Shown: in pieces, positions 33,549 to 42,706 of the stretch | Position numbering within the stretch: the stretch's first letter is position 1 | How the letters are laid out: each line of letters begins with the position of its first letter | Assembly (NCBI GenBank): GCA_900540205.1 | Contig: UQER01000017.1 | Location: 1 to 64,000 of the forward strand | Reading direction: 5' to 3' | Length of the DNA: 64,000 nt | From: an uncultured Porphyromonadaceae bacterium | GTDB taxonomy: Bacteria > Bacteroidota > Bacteroidia > Bacteroidales > Muribaculaceae | The notes under the pieces: generated by a model | What the model was told of the DNA's origin: nothing | The model's database searches: none | The model's input: the letters and a program-made list of their open reading frames with translations, nothing else | Program-made: the position numbers and the translations under genes

Positions 33549-34619
33549 ACGTGAGTTCGATATAAGACTTCGATAATTCAACAATAAAACAATCAGCCAT
33601 TTAGTATGAGACTAATTGGCTGATTTCCTTGGTATTTTCGCAAAAAAATCGTAAATTTATAGTGTCTAATTACAATATTTACAAGAGTTTGCGCTATGAT
33701 TATCGAGAACAAAATTACATAATTTTTCTGTCTTGCCGATGATTTCTGCAAGTATTTTTCTTCTGAACTCAAAAAGTATCAGCTCAGTGATGGCAAAAAA
33801 CATCGCAATAAGCCGGGACGGCTTTCCGATGCCGAGGTCATTACCATCCTGATTCTTTTTCACAGCAAGGGTTTCAGATGCCTCAAACACTTTTACACGC
33901 AGTATGTCTGCAAGCACCTTACCCACTTGTTCCCCAACACAGTGTCATACAACAGATTTGTTGAATTGCAAAAGTCCGTGCTGCTTGCCCTCACAGTATT
34001 CATCAAGGAAGTTCTGCTGGGCACCTGCACCGGCATTGCGTATGTCGATTCAACGCCGTTGAGAGTCTGCAAACACCAACGCATACTTATACATAAGACT
34101 TTCAAAGGTATAGCCCAGCGGGGCAAGTGCTCGATGGGATGGTTCTTCGGCTTTAAGCTGCATCTGATCATCAATGACAAAGGTGAGATACTGAACTTTA
34201 TGTTCACTCCGGGCAATGTCGATGACCGTGAGCCACTGTATTCAGAGTCATTTATTGAAAACGTCAGGGGCAAACTCTGTGGAGATAAAGGATATATCGG
34301 CAAGCAACTGTTTGAGTTCCTGTTCATGAACGGTATTCAGATTATCTCAAAAGTCAAGAACAACATGAGGAACTCGCTGATGTCTGTCTCCGACAAGATC
34401 ATGCTTCGCAAAAGAGCTTTGGTCGAATCTGTTAATGACGAACTTAAAAACATCGCTCAGATAGAACACTCAAGACATCGGTCTTTCGCAAATTTTATAA
34501 CCAATGCCTTGAGTGCCATTGCCGCATATTGTCTCTTTCCAAAGAAACAATCTATTTCACTGGAGTTCGTGCCGGACAATCAATTGACGTTATTCTGATT
34601 CCTTATATCGAACTCACGT
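33549..34619 (+). mobile_element. IS982-family insertion sequence
   Basis: 1071 bp. Terminal inverted repeats of 18 bp are perfect: ACGTGAGTTCGATATAAG at 33549-33566 and its reverse complement at 34602-34619. A hairpin with AATCAGCC/GGCTGATT arms lies near the left end (about 33590-33625), a likely block to outside transcription. Target-site duplication is not clear. The transposase gene is broken by a nonsense codon. Confidence 0.85.
33696..34598 (+). pseudogene. IS982-family transposase, premature stop at codon 9
   Basis: The frame from ATG 33696 reads MIIENKIT, then TAA (33720-33722), then continues as FFCLADDFCKYFSSELKKYQ and stays open to 34598 (about 300 codons, full family length). 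A single G-to-T change from GAA would explain the stop. The DDE-type catalytic part is intact (AYVDSTPLRVC, FGFKLHLIIND, LCGDKGYIGK, then a late Glu in RALVESVNDELK). Unless a late start is used, the copy cannot make its transposase. Confidence 0.85.
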
Positions 34620-34826
34620 ATATTACGGTTGCATTAACCGTTTTTACAGAATTTACACAACTGCAAATCAAGCCGTAATATATTTCACCGAAACACTAAC
34701 CAATCTTACCGATATGTGTTGTGCCCTATTGTTTTTCAACTCCGGATATGATAAGTTTGCAGAATCAACAACACTACATAAAAATGCCCGACGACATTAT
34801 CCACCATCGACAAGGCCGACAAGAAA
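34620..34826. other. Gap between the IS and the flavodoxin-like gene
   Basis: 207 bp, no gene seen. It contains a weak promoter-like AT-rich stretch. The 5' end of the flavodoxin-like gene is altered here (see that gene). Confidence 0.4.
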
Positions 34827-35348
34827 GTGCTTGTGCTGTCGGCCAGTCCCCGCCGTGGCGGCAACACCGACCTCCTGTGCGATGAATTTGTCAAAGGAGC
34901 CACCGAGGCCGGCGGCAACGTAGAGAAAATCTTCCTTGACGATTACCGAATAGATTTTTTTCACGAAGAGCACTCTGTCGCCCCCGACACAGTGCTGACC
35001 GATGGCGACCAGGCTCCTATGCTCGTCCAGAAAATGGCGGATGCCGACATAATAGTGCTGTCGAGCCCGGTCTATTACATGAACATCAACGGACAGCTGA
35101 AAACCCTGATGGACCGCTGCTACCGCAACAAGGGCCTCGAAGGGAAAGAATTTTACTACATCACAGCGTGCGCCGACCCCGATGAAGCCACTGCCGAGAC
35201 TGCCATCTACGCATTCCGCGGTTTCGTGGGATGCCTTCCCCACCCCACCGAACGCGGAAGCGTGAAAGCCGTCGGCATGGGCCGCAAAGGTGCCGTGCAG
35301 GATTCCCAGTATCTCAACGAAGCCTATCTCCTCGGCAAGACCATCTGA
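34827..35348 (+). CDS. Flavodoxin-like NAD(P)H reductase (FMN reductase family)
   Basis: 173 aa. VLVLSASPRRGGNTDLL is the FMN phosphate loop, and SSPVYYMNINGQLKTLMDRCY is the second flavin-binding motif. Such proteins reduce quinones or other acceptors using flavin. No ATG is in frame; the earliest open codon after the upstream TAA (34779) is at 34782, and the only near start is GTG 34827, right at the first family residues. Usual members begin with ATG followed by a few residues and KKVLVLS. The ATG at 34784 is in another frame, so a 5' frameshift or truncation is possible. Confidence 0.82.
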   Translation: MLVLSASPRRGGNTDLLCDEFVKGATEAGGNVEKIFLDDYRIDFFHEEHSVAPDTVLTDGDQAPMLVQKMADADIIVLSSPVYYMNINGQLKTLMDRCYRNKGLEGKEFYYITACADPDEATAETAIYAFRGFVGCLPHPTERGSVKAVGMGRKGAVQDSQYLNEAYLLGKTI

Positions 35349-35368
35349 CACATCACCCAATCCCATAC

Positions 35369-35412
35369 AAAAAAGCATGCGTCGCCATTGATTCCGCGAC
35401 GCATGCTTTTTT
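35369..35412. terminator. Bidirectional terminator
   Basis: AAAAAAGCATGCGTCGC (35369-35385) pairs perfectly with GCGACGCATGCTTTTTT (35396-35412). It ends the flavodoxin-like gene and the leftward fructan operon. Confidence 0.92.
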
Positions 35413-35441
35413 GATATATTGGAACTTCCTGAATTCTAATC

Positions 35442-36323
35442 TCAGCATTCGGTGAGTTCGGGAGGAAGGATAGGCATTGCACCTTTCTTCGTGCATACGA
35501 ATGCCGAGGTGCGCACGGCCAGGGCATGGGCCTCGGCCACACTTTTGCCCTTGAGGATGGATGAAATGAACGCCGCGGTGAAACTGTCGCCTGCGCCCAC
35601 CGTGTCGGCCACTTCAACCTTGGGAGTGGGCTGGAACGAGACGTTGCCCGGAGTGAACACATAGCTTCCGTTGATGCCGCAAGTGAGAATGAGCATCTTG
35701 AGGTTATATTTTCCAAGCAGAATCCAGCACTTGTCCTGCAGGTCGATGCCCGGATAGCCGAACATACGGCTTACGGTGACCAGTTCCTCGTCGTTAATCT
35801 TCAGGATGTTGCACCGCTTCATCGAATTGCACAGAATCTCCTTGGTATAGAAGCCCTGACGCAGATTCACATCGAACACCACAAGCGAATCGTCGGTCTG
35901 GGGCATTGCGTCGAGAAAACGGTTTATGGTGTTGCGCGACACTACGTTGCGTTGCGCCAGCGAGCCGAAGCACACGGCTTTGGTTCTTTCGGCAAGCGAT
36001 TCAAGCAGAGCCGTGTAGGGGATGTTATCCCATGCCACATTCTCTTTTATCTCATACTGGGGCACACCGGCCGGATCGATTTCCACCTGCACAGTGCCCG
36101 TGGGATAAGGCACTTCGGCAATCTGCTGGTTCAGCCCCTTGGAGGTGAAGTTTTCCACTATTTCCTGTCCGAGCGGATCGGCGCCGACGGCACTTACCAC
36201 ACAGCTCGGCAGTCCGAACTGCGACACGTGGTAAGCGAAATTAGCGGGCGCGCCGCCTATTTTTTTACCTTCGGGGAGCACGTCCCACAGAGCCTCGCCC
36301 ATTCCTACAACTACGTCGTTCAT
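35442..36323 (-). CDS. PfkB-family fructokinase
   Basis: 293 aa, normal length. GGAPANFAYHVSQFG (about 22-36) is the PfkB sugar-binding signature, and VADTVGAGDSFTAAF (about 238-252) is the second PfkB signature with catalytic Asp in GAGD. It would phosphorylate fructose to fructose-6-phosphate in the cytoplasm. It is the last gene of the leftward operon GH32, MFS transporter, kinase, so it receives the fructose released by the GH32 and imported by the transporter. Confidence 0.9.
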   Translation of the reverse strand: MNDVVVGMGEALWDVLPEGKKIGGAPANFAYHVSQFGLPSCVVSAVGADPLGQEIVENFTSKGLNQQIAEVPYPTGTVQVEIDPAGVPQYEIKENVAWDNIPYTALLESLAERTKAVCFGSLAQRNVVSRNTINRFLDAMPQTDDSLVVFDVNLRQGFYTKEILCNSMKRCNILKINDEELVTVSRMFGYPGIDLQDKCWILLGKYNLKMLILTCGINGSYVFTPGNVSFQPTPKVEVADTVGAGDSFTAAFISSILKGKSVAEAHALAVRTSAFVCTKKGAMPILPPELTEC

Positions 36324-36352
36324 GATGATTCGGTAAGTTTTATTGATTTATA

Positions 36353-37537
36353 TTATATTTTTCTTATTTTCAGCGTATAGCCCATCAGATATATCACACC
36401 GGCTGTCATTACGGCCACAGCGCCGATCTGACCCACAGCATCTGCCGCATATCCCATCGCCAACGGAAAAACTGTTCCTCCGAACAAGCCCATAATCATA
36501 AGCCCGGAAACCTCGTTACGTTCGTTAGGAGTATATACAAGAGCCTGAGAGAATACAACCGAGAAGATGTTGGAGTTTCCGAAGCCAATCAGACCGATGC
36601 CTACATACAACGGAGTCAAGGTGTCGCAGACGAAAAGTATAACCATGCCTGCAAGCATCATAAGCACGCTTATAGCAAAGAACAGTTTCGGAGACATAGC
36701 CCTCAGAAGGAAAGCGCCCAGGAAACATCCGACTGTACGGAAAATGAAATACACCCCGGTGGCGAACCCGGCTTCCTCAAGCGGGAGTGCCAGACGCTCC
36801 ATGATGATTTTCGGGGCGGTGGTGTTGGTGCCCACGTCGATGCCCACATGGCACATTATGCCAAGGAAGCAGAGGAATATGAAGGGCCGGCCAAGCAGAC
36901 GGAGGCATTCGCCCACACCCGAAGCCTTGTCGGGGCGCTCCTCATCGATGGGCGTAGCCGCCAAAAGCGAGATGGAAAGAAAGCTTATTACGGCATATAT
37001 GACAAACAGTGCACGCCATCCCAATCCGAAAGTGGGGAATGCCGTTGTGGCACCCCATGCGGCTATCACCGGGGCAAGAAACGAGGCTATGGCCTTGACG
37101 AACTGGCCGAATGTGAGGGTCGAGGCAAGTTTATCCCCGCTTATCAGATTGGTCACCAATGGATTGAGCGAAGTCTGCATGATGGCATTGCCAATACCAA
37201 GCAGAGAGAATGCCACGAGCATCACCATATAGCTGTCGCCGAGAGCCGGGATAAACAGCGACGCGGCAGTGACGATAAGGCTTATCAGTACGGTTTTCTT
37301 ACGGCCGATGCGGTTCATCAGCATGCCGATGGGAACCGAAAAAATCAGGAACCAGAAAAACACCAGCGAGGGGAACAGATTGGCCTGCGAATCGGTGAGG
37401 CCCAGGTCCTTCTGCACATAGTTCGAAGCCGTGCCGACGAGGTCTACGAACCCCATCACGAAGAAGCAGAGCATCACGGGAATTATCTGCAGCAGGAATG
37501 ATTTGCGGTTGGTTACCAGCGATTGAGTCATATCCAT
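36353..37537 (-). CDS. FucP-type MFS sugar transporter
   Basis: 394 aa with about 12 hydrophobic segments. The N-terminal PVMLCFFVMGFVDLVGTAS and the loop MLMNRIGRKKTV mark the fucose/glucose/galactose-proton symporter group of the major facilitator family. It would move monosaccharide across the inner membrane. Position between the GH32 and the fructokinase makes fructose the likely substrate. It lies 29 bp upstream of the kinase gene and 18 bp downstream of the GH32 gene. Confidence 0.88.
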   Translation of the reverse strand: MDMTQSLVTNRKSFLLQIIPVMLCFFVMGFVDLVGTASNYVQKDLGLTDSQANLFPSLVFFWFLIFSVPIGMLMNRIGRKKTVLISLIVTAASLFIPALGDSYMVMLVAFSLLGIGNAIMQTSLNPLVTNLISGDKLASTLTFGQFVKAIASFLAPVIAAWGATTAFPTFGLGWRALFVIYAVISFLSISLLAATPIDEERPDKASGVGECLRLLGRPFIFLCFLGIMCHVGIDVGTNTTAPKIIMERLALPLEEAGFATGVYFIFRTVGCFLGAFLLRAMSPKLFFAISVLMMLAGMVILFVCDTLTPLYVGIGLIGFGNSNIFSVVFSQALVYTPNERNEVSGLMIMGLFGGTVFPLAMGYAADAVGQIGAVAVMTAGVIYLMGYTLKIRKI

Positions 37538-37555
37538 ACGTTCTTAATTCTTGTT

Positions 37556-39397
37556 TTAATTGTCTGATTTGAGAGAGTAGATTCTAAGATTCTCGACTTT
37601 GGCGTTGCCCCCTTCCGCCGATACGGAGAGTGCGGTGTAGGGAGTGCGCGGAAACACAAGATTCGTCATCACGAACTCGCCGTCGTTGCCGAACACCTCC
37701 ATACTTGACCGGTCGACGAAAATACGCAGTGCAATCCTGCCTGAAGCCTCATGTGTGGGCGTCACGGTGACAGCAGGAAAGCCCTCGCTGAAATCTGTGA
37801 TGCCACTTTGGGTACGGTCAAACGAAAGCGTGGCCGCCGGATCATACTGCATCACAACCTTTTCACCCTGACTGTTGGAAAGCCCAATATTCACAGTCTT
37901 TGCTTTTGAGGCTTCGATATCCATCAGAATCTCGCATATCCCCCCGTTCTCCGAGGGAAGCGCGAATGAACGCGCCTTTCGCCCCACATTAGTCTTCTTC
38001 ACTTTAGCCGCGAGCTTGCCACGCAAGGCCTCAAGTTCGGGCGACGGGGCGGAGGATGCATACACCTCGCCGTCGGGCGCACGGAACAGCCCCATTTCGC
38101 GCGGCAGAGTGTTGGCGCTGCGGAACTGCATGGTGGGCACGTCGGCCGCATACTGCCAGTTGCTCATCCAGCCAAGGGCCACACGGCGACCGTCGGGGGC
38201 GTCGCTCCATGTAACTGTGGCATAGTGGTCCTTACCGTAGTCAAGCCATTTGGTGGACACGTTGCCGGCGGCATCGGTGTCAGCCTTGAAAGTCTTGCCG
38301 TCGAAATCGCCGACAAAATACTGTGTGCCGCTCCCTCCGAATGGACCGTCGGGGTTTATGTTGCACAGAAGCACCCATTTTTTCTCATCTGTGCCTGCCA
38401 CGGGCAGTTCAAACAGGTCGGGACATTCCCACACGCCGCCCTGAGCACCCAAACCCTTGCCGAAACTGCTCTGAAGGGTCCAGCTCTTCATATCGGGTGA
38501 AGTGAAGATAAGCATCTCGTGGTCGAGTGCATGCGCCAGAATCATGTTCCACTCCTTGGTACTGTCGTTCCAGAACACCTTGGGGTCGCGGGCCTCGCTT
38601 TCGAGGGTGAGCACCGGATTGGAAGGATAGATGTTGAATGTCAGGCCATCGTCGGTGCTTGATGCCAGACTCTGCATCTGGCTTGTACCGGCCGATGTGT
38701 AGAGTGCGATTACGGCATCACTGCCGAAACCGGCTGTATTGTCGTGATCCACGGCGCAGCTTCCGCTGAACACCGAACCCAGACCGTTGGGACGTATTGC
38801 TTCGGGAAGATGCTCCCAGTTGACAAGGTCGTCCGACACGGAATGCCCCCATGTCATGTTCTGCCATTTCGAGCCGTATGGGTTGTACTGGTAGTAGAGA
38901 TGCCACCGGCCGTCCTTGTAGAACATACCGTTGGGATCGTTCATCCACCCGTATCGCGGAGTGTGATGGAACGCGGGGCGGTATTTCTCCCTGTTTGCCG
39001 TATCGAACGTGTCGGCAAGGACAATCCCGCGCCAGCATGCATCGTCCTTGGCCTCGCGCACCGAGCCGCGGCTCTGCGGAATCACAACGTCGAGCATCAC
39101 GTCATGGCCTTTGTACGGGGTCAGGTCGAACGGCACGGTATAGTCAGTCTTCGATTTTGCAAGACGCACATATATCGTCTCGGCCACATTGCCGTCTACA
39201 AGCACGTTTATCCTTGCATCGTCGGTGGATTCCTGCACAGGGAGCAGCAGATAGCGGCTGTCGCCCGTAACCCTTACGAGAGTGTTGTTGACTCCGAGGT
39301 GGTTCACTTCCACTCCGTCGGAAGCCGATGCGGCAGAAGCGGCGGCAAGCGCCCCGAGCATCATCATGGCTGTTAGATCTGTTTTTATTCTGTTCAT
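37556..39397 (-). CDS. GH32 beta-fructosidase (levanase/inulinase/sucrase type)
   Basis: 613 aa. A signal peptide covers residues 1-25. An N-terminal beta domain of about 110 residues (DUF4980-like) comes before the five-bladed GH32 propeller, and a C-terminal beta-sandwich (about 480-610, with RSSMEVFGNDG) follows. The three acidic residues of the family are intact: nucleophile D154 in WMNDPNG, transition-state D271 in ARDPK and acid/base E324 in WECPD. It would remove terminal fructose from levan, inulin or sucrose. It is the first gene of the leftward operon, opposite an HTCS. Confidence 0.93.
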   Translation of the reverse strand: MNRIKTDLTAMMMLGALAAASAASASDGVEVNHLGVNNTLVRVTGDSRYLLLPVQESTDDARINVLVDGNVAETIYVRLAKSKTDYTVPFDLTPYKGHDVMLDVVIPQSRGSVREAKDDACWRGIVLADTFDTANREKYRPAFHHTPRYGWMNDPNGMFYKDGRWHLYYQYNPYGSKWQNMTWGHSVSDDLVNWEHLPEAIRPNGLGSVFSGSCAVDHDNTAGFGSDAVIALYTSAGTSQMQSLASSTDDGLTFNIYPSNPVLTLESEARDPKVFWNDSTKEWNMILAHALDHEMLIFTSPDMKSWTLQSSFGKGLGAQGGVWECPDLFELPVAGTDEKKWVLLCNINPDGPFGGSGTQYFVGDFDGKTFKADTDAAGNVSTKWLDYGKDHYATVTWSDAPDGRRVALGWMSNWQYAADVPTMQFRSANTLPREMGLFRAPDGEVYASSAPSPELEALRGKLAAKVKKTNVGRKARSFALPSENGGICEILMDIEASKAKTVNIGLSNSQGEKVVMQYDPAATLSFDRTQSGITDFSEGFPAVTVTPTHEASGRIALRIFVDRSSMEVFGNDGEFVMTNLVFPRTPYTALSVSAEGGNAKVENLRIYSLKSDN

Positions 39398-39751
39398 TGT
39401 ATCAACGGTTTCGATTAGTCACTGTAACCTGCAAACAAGCTTTTTACCTGTAGAAACTGTGCCAGTCCTACCTTAAACTATTTTACCTTGAATCCATTGT
39501 CTCCAAATGGAAAAGATTAAAATGTGTCAAAACGCATTATGACGGTCAATTTTTATAACCGGATGGCGAGGGCGTTGCCAGACTGGTCCTCTTTTCGCTG
39601 ATGCAAAACTAATACATTAGCGTGGAGAGACCATATAAAAAATCGTGCATAGTATATCAAAATTGTTGTATTGACCGATTTTTAAAACCTTATACACTCT
39701 TTTTCATAGGATTATCGTTAAATTTGCAGAACCTTAATCAACCACGACACA
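39398..39751. promoter_or_regulatory. Divergent control region of the fructan locus
   Basis: 354 bp between GH32 and HTCS. It holds an operator-like motif, AATCGTGCAT followed by AGTATATCAAAA (39641-39662), which recurs before susC. A -7-like TAAATTTG lies at 39719-39726, 25 bp before the HTCS start. No gene is seen. Confidence 0.6.
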
Positions 39752-42487
39752 ATGTACCGTAGTATTTTATACATCCTGTGGCTTGCAGCGTTGCTCACGG
39801 CAGCAGGCTGCACGGACAGCAAAGTTTACAAAATCGGTGTATCCCAATGCAGTCAGGACGACTGGCGCTCGAAGATGAACGAGGAGATAAACCGCGAGAT
39901 AATGTTTCACGAGGATGCGGTGGTGGAAATCCGCTCGGCCGACGACAGCAACGAAAAGCAGATTGCCGACATACGGTATTTCGCCGACAACGGGTTCGAC
40001 ATCCTGATTGTCTCGCCCAACGAGGCGGCCGCTCTTACGCCCGTTATCAAGGAGGTGTATGAAAGCGGAATGCCGGTGGTGATTTTCGACCGCAACATAA
40101 ACGGCGACACCTACACGGCACGCATCGGCGTGAATGACGAGGCTCTTGGCCGTTCGGCAGCACATTATGCGCTGCATCTCCTAGGCAAAGGCGCCACGGC
40201 CATAGAAATTTTCGGCCTGAAAGGCTCCACTCCCGCCGAAGGGCGTCACAACGGCTTCGTGAGGGAATTTCAGGACAACGGAGGCACTCTTCTGGCAAGT
40301 GTACCCGGCAACTGGAACAAAGAGGATGCTGTCCCGGTGGTGGACTCACTCCTGAACATATATCCCGACGTTGACCTTATATATGCACACAACGACCGCA
40401 TGGCCATCGGCGCATCCGAAGTGGCTCACCGCCACGGACGCGGCGACATCAGGATAATCGGTATCGACGCCGCCCCCAACATCGGCATTCAGGCCGTTGC
40501 CGACAGTGTGATAGACGCCACATTCCTTTATCCCACCGAGGGTCACCGGCTCATACAGACCGCACTGGCCATCCTCAAGAAGCAGCCCTACGCCAGAGAG
40601 ACCATGCTGCCGCTCTCTTCGGCCGTGGATCTCAGCAACGCCGATATCCTCCTGCTCCAGAACGAGACCCTCACACAGGAAACCGGAAAAATGAAACTGC
40701 TGAAAGCCCAGATAGACGACTACTGGGCGCAGCATTCATCGCAGACGTCGCTGTTCTATGCCAGCATCGCCATCATTGTGCTGCTGTTCGGCATGGGATT
40801 CCTGCTGCTGCGTGCCTACTGGCAGCGCAGCCGTCACCAGAAGGAACTGATGGAACAGAACCGCATGCTCGAAGAAGAGCGCGACAAGCAAAAACGCCTT
40901 AACGAGCAGCTGCAGGAGGCCACCCAGTCGAAACTTATGTTCTTCACCAACGTGTCGCACGACCTTCGCACGCCCCTCACCCTCATTGCCGAACCGGTGG
41001 CACAACTCGCCGCGGCCGGCAATCTCACCCCGCAGCAGCACACACTCATACGCATCGCCGACAAGAACACCCACATCCTGCAGCGGCTCATCAACCAGAT
41101 TCTCGACTTCCGTAAATATGAGAACGGCAAACTCTCTCTAAACCTTACGGAGACAGACTTTGCGAGATGCCTGCGCGACTGGATGGAATCGTTTTACACC
41201 ATGGCACGCAAGCGCGACATCAAACTCACGCTGGTAACACCGACACCCGACAGCCCCCTCCCCATGGCCTTCGACACCGAGAAGATAGAGCGTGTGTTCT
41301 TCAACCTGCTTTCCAATGCATTCAAACATACGCCCGACAACGGTTCCATAACCGTCACTTACGCGGAAGAGGGCGGCAACCTCATCCTCCATGTGGCCGA
41401 CACGGGCGAAGGTATAAGCGAGCGCGACCTTGACAAGATTTTCGACCGTTTCTATCAGGTGGACCGTATCCATCCCAACGGTTCGGGCATCGGCCTGGCC
41501 GTGACAAAGGCTTTTGTGGAACTGCACGGCGGCACAATATCGGTGGAAAGCGCATTGCAGAAAGGCACGGTGTTCACCGTCACTATGCCTGTGAAACATA
41601 TAGCCGAAACGCTCCGCGATGCAGACAAGCATATAGACAGCAACGATGTGGCAGCCGAACTCGATGCCATATCCGGGCACACTGACTTCCGGAACGACAA
41701 GCCTATAGTGCTGATTGTCGATGACAACAAGGACATACAGCAACTGGTGGGCGAACTGCTCCGCGCCGACTACAACATCCTGACGGCCTCCAACGGCAAG
41801 GAGGGTGTGAAGATGGCTGTGCGCCACGTGCCCGACCTGATTATCTGTGATGTGATGATGCCCGTGATGGACGGCCTGGAATGCTGCCGCCATATAAAGA
41901 GCGAGATATCCACCTCGCACATCCCGGTGCTGATGCTCACCGCCTGCTCGCTCGACGAACAGCGAGTGCAGGGCTACGACAGCGGCGCCGACGGATATCT
42001 GGCCAAACCTTTCAACAGCGCCGTGCTCAAATCAAAGTGCAGCAGCCTGATTGCCAACCGGCGGCGCATCAAGAACCTGTATGAATCGACCGGCTTGCCC
42101 GGCACCGTTGCAAGAGACACACAGACCGCCGCAAGAAAAAACTCCACGGGAGCCGACATTGACAACGAATTCTACGCCCGTTTCCTTGACATCTTCAAGG
42201 CCGAGATGGGCAATTCCGACCTGAGCGTCGACGCCATCGCCTCCAGAATGGGACTGGAACGCTCACAATTCTACCGCAAGATAAAGGCACTCACCAACTA
42301 TGCTCCCGTAGAACTGATGCGCCGCCTGCGCCTGCAGCAGGGCCGCACCCTTCTCACCACCACCGACAGGACCATAAGCGAAATAGCCTATGAGACCGGC
42401 TTCTCCACCCCGGCCTATTTCACCAAATGCTACCGCGACGCCTACGGCGAGACTCCCACCGAGGCACGCAACAAACTGACCCGATAA
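39752..42487 (+). CDS. HTCS with periplasmic sugar-binding sensor domain (fructose-sensor type)
   Basis: 911 aa. A lipoprotein-like signal (TAAGC) is followed by a type-I periplasmic-binding (LacI/RbsB-like) domain (about 25-310) in place of beta-propellers, then a transmembrane helix (about 330-350), a coiled coil, HisKA (FFTNVSHDLRTPLTL, H403), HATPase (GSGIGLAV), a receiver (D700 in IICDVMMP) and an AraC HTH (about 805-908). This architecture is that of the B. thetaiotaomicron fructan regulator BT1754, which binds fructose. With GH32, fructokinase and SusCD beside it, the same signal is likely. It reads away from the GH32 operon and toward susC. Confidence 0.95.
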   Translation: MYRSILYILWLAALLTAAGCTDSKVYKIGVSQCSQDDWRSKMNEEINREIMFHEDAVVEIRSADDSNEKQIADIRYFADNGFDILIVSPNEAAALTPVIKEVYESGMPVVIFDRNINGDTYTARIGVNDEALGRSAAHYALHLLGKGATAIEIFGLKGSTPAEGRHNGFVREFQDNGGTLLASVPGNWNKEDAVPVVDSLLNIYPDVDLIYAHNDRMAIGASEVAHRHGRGDIRIIGIDAAPNIGIQAVADSVIDATFLYPTEGHRLIQTALAILKKQPYARETMLPLSSAVDLSNADILLLQNETLTQETGKMKLLKAQIDDYWAQHSSQTSLFYASIAIIVLLFGMGFLLLRAYWQRSRHQKELMEQNRMLEEERDKQKRLNEQLQEATQSKLMFFTNVSHDLRTPLTLIAEPVAQLAAAGNLTPQQHTLIRIADKNTHILQRLINQILDFRKYENGKLSLNLTETDFARCLRDWMESFYTMARKRDIKLTLVTPTPDSPLPMAFDTEKIERVFFNLLSNAFKHTPDNGSITVTYAEEGGNLILHVADTGEGISERDLDKIFDRFYQVDRIHPNGSGIGLAVTKAFVELHGGTISVESALQKGTVFTVTMPVKHIAETLRDADKHIDSNDVAAELDAISGHTDFRNDKPIVLIVDDNKDIQQLVGELLRADYNILTASNGKEGVKMAVRHVPDLIICDVMMPVMDGLECCRHIKSEISTSHIPVLMLTACSLDEQRVQGYDSGADGYLAKPFNSAVLKSKCSSLIANRRRIKNLYESTGLPGTVARDTQTAARKNSTGADIDNEFYARFLDIFKAEMGNSDLSVDAIASRMGLERSQFYRKIKALTNYAPVELMRRLRLQQGRTLLTTTDRTISEIAYETGFSTPAYFTKCYRDAYGETPTEARNKLTR

Positions 42488-42574
42488 ATTTTCCACCCGA
42501 ACCTCATTGCTGCACCGCCACATCCACACACATCACTGGCGGTGCGCGTTTGTGTTCAGCCCCACAGTAGCAAA

Positions 42575-42620
42575 AATTGTGCATTTCGTATCAAAAATCG
42601 TGCAAAGCATAATTTTTGAT
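42575..42620 (+). promoter_or_regulatory. Tandem candidate HTCS operators before susC
   Basis: AATTGTGCATTTCGTATCAAA starts at 42575 (21 bp) and AATCGTGCAAAGCATAATTTT follows at 42596, a direct repeat with a 21-bp period. The GTGCA core also occurs at 39641-39664. A -7-like TAATTTTG lies 45 bp downstream (42665-42672). Confidence 0.65.
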
Positions 42621-42664
42621 AGGCGGCACAACAATCTTTATAAGCTGTGAGGCAGCCGCTATAC

Positions 42665-42672
42665 TAATTTTG
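42665..42672 (+). promoter_or_regulatory. -7 box of the susC promoter
   Basis: TAATTTTG fits TAnnTTTG. It is 35 bp before susC. The -33 box is weak (TTTATAAG region), as expected for an activator-dependent promoter. Confidence 0.45.
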
Positions 42673-42706
42673 CGGCAGGAAAATTCTTACACTAAATCTC
42701 AATAAA

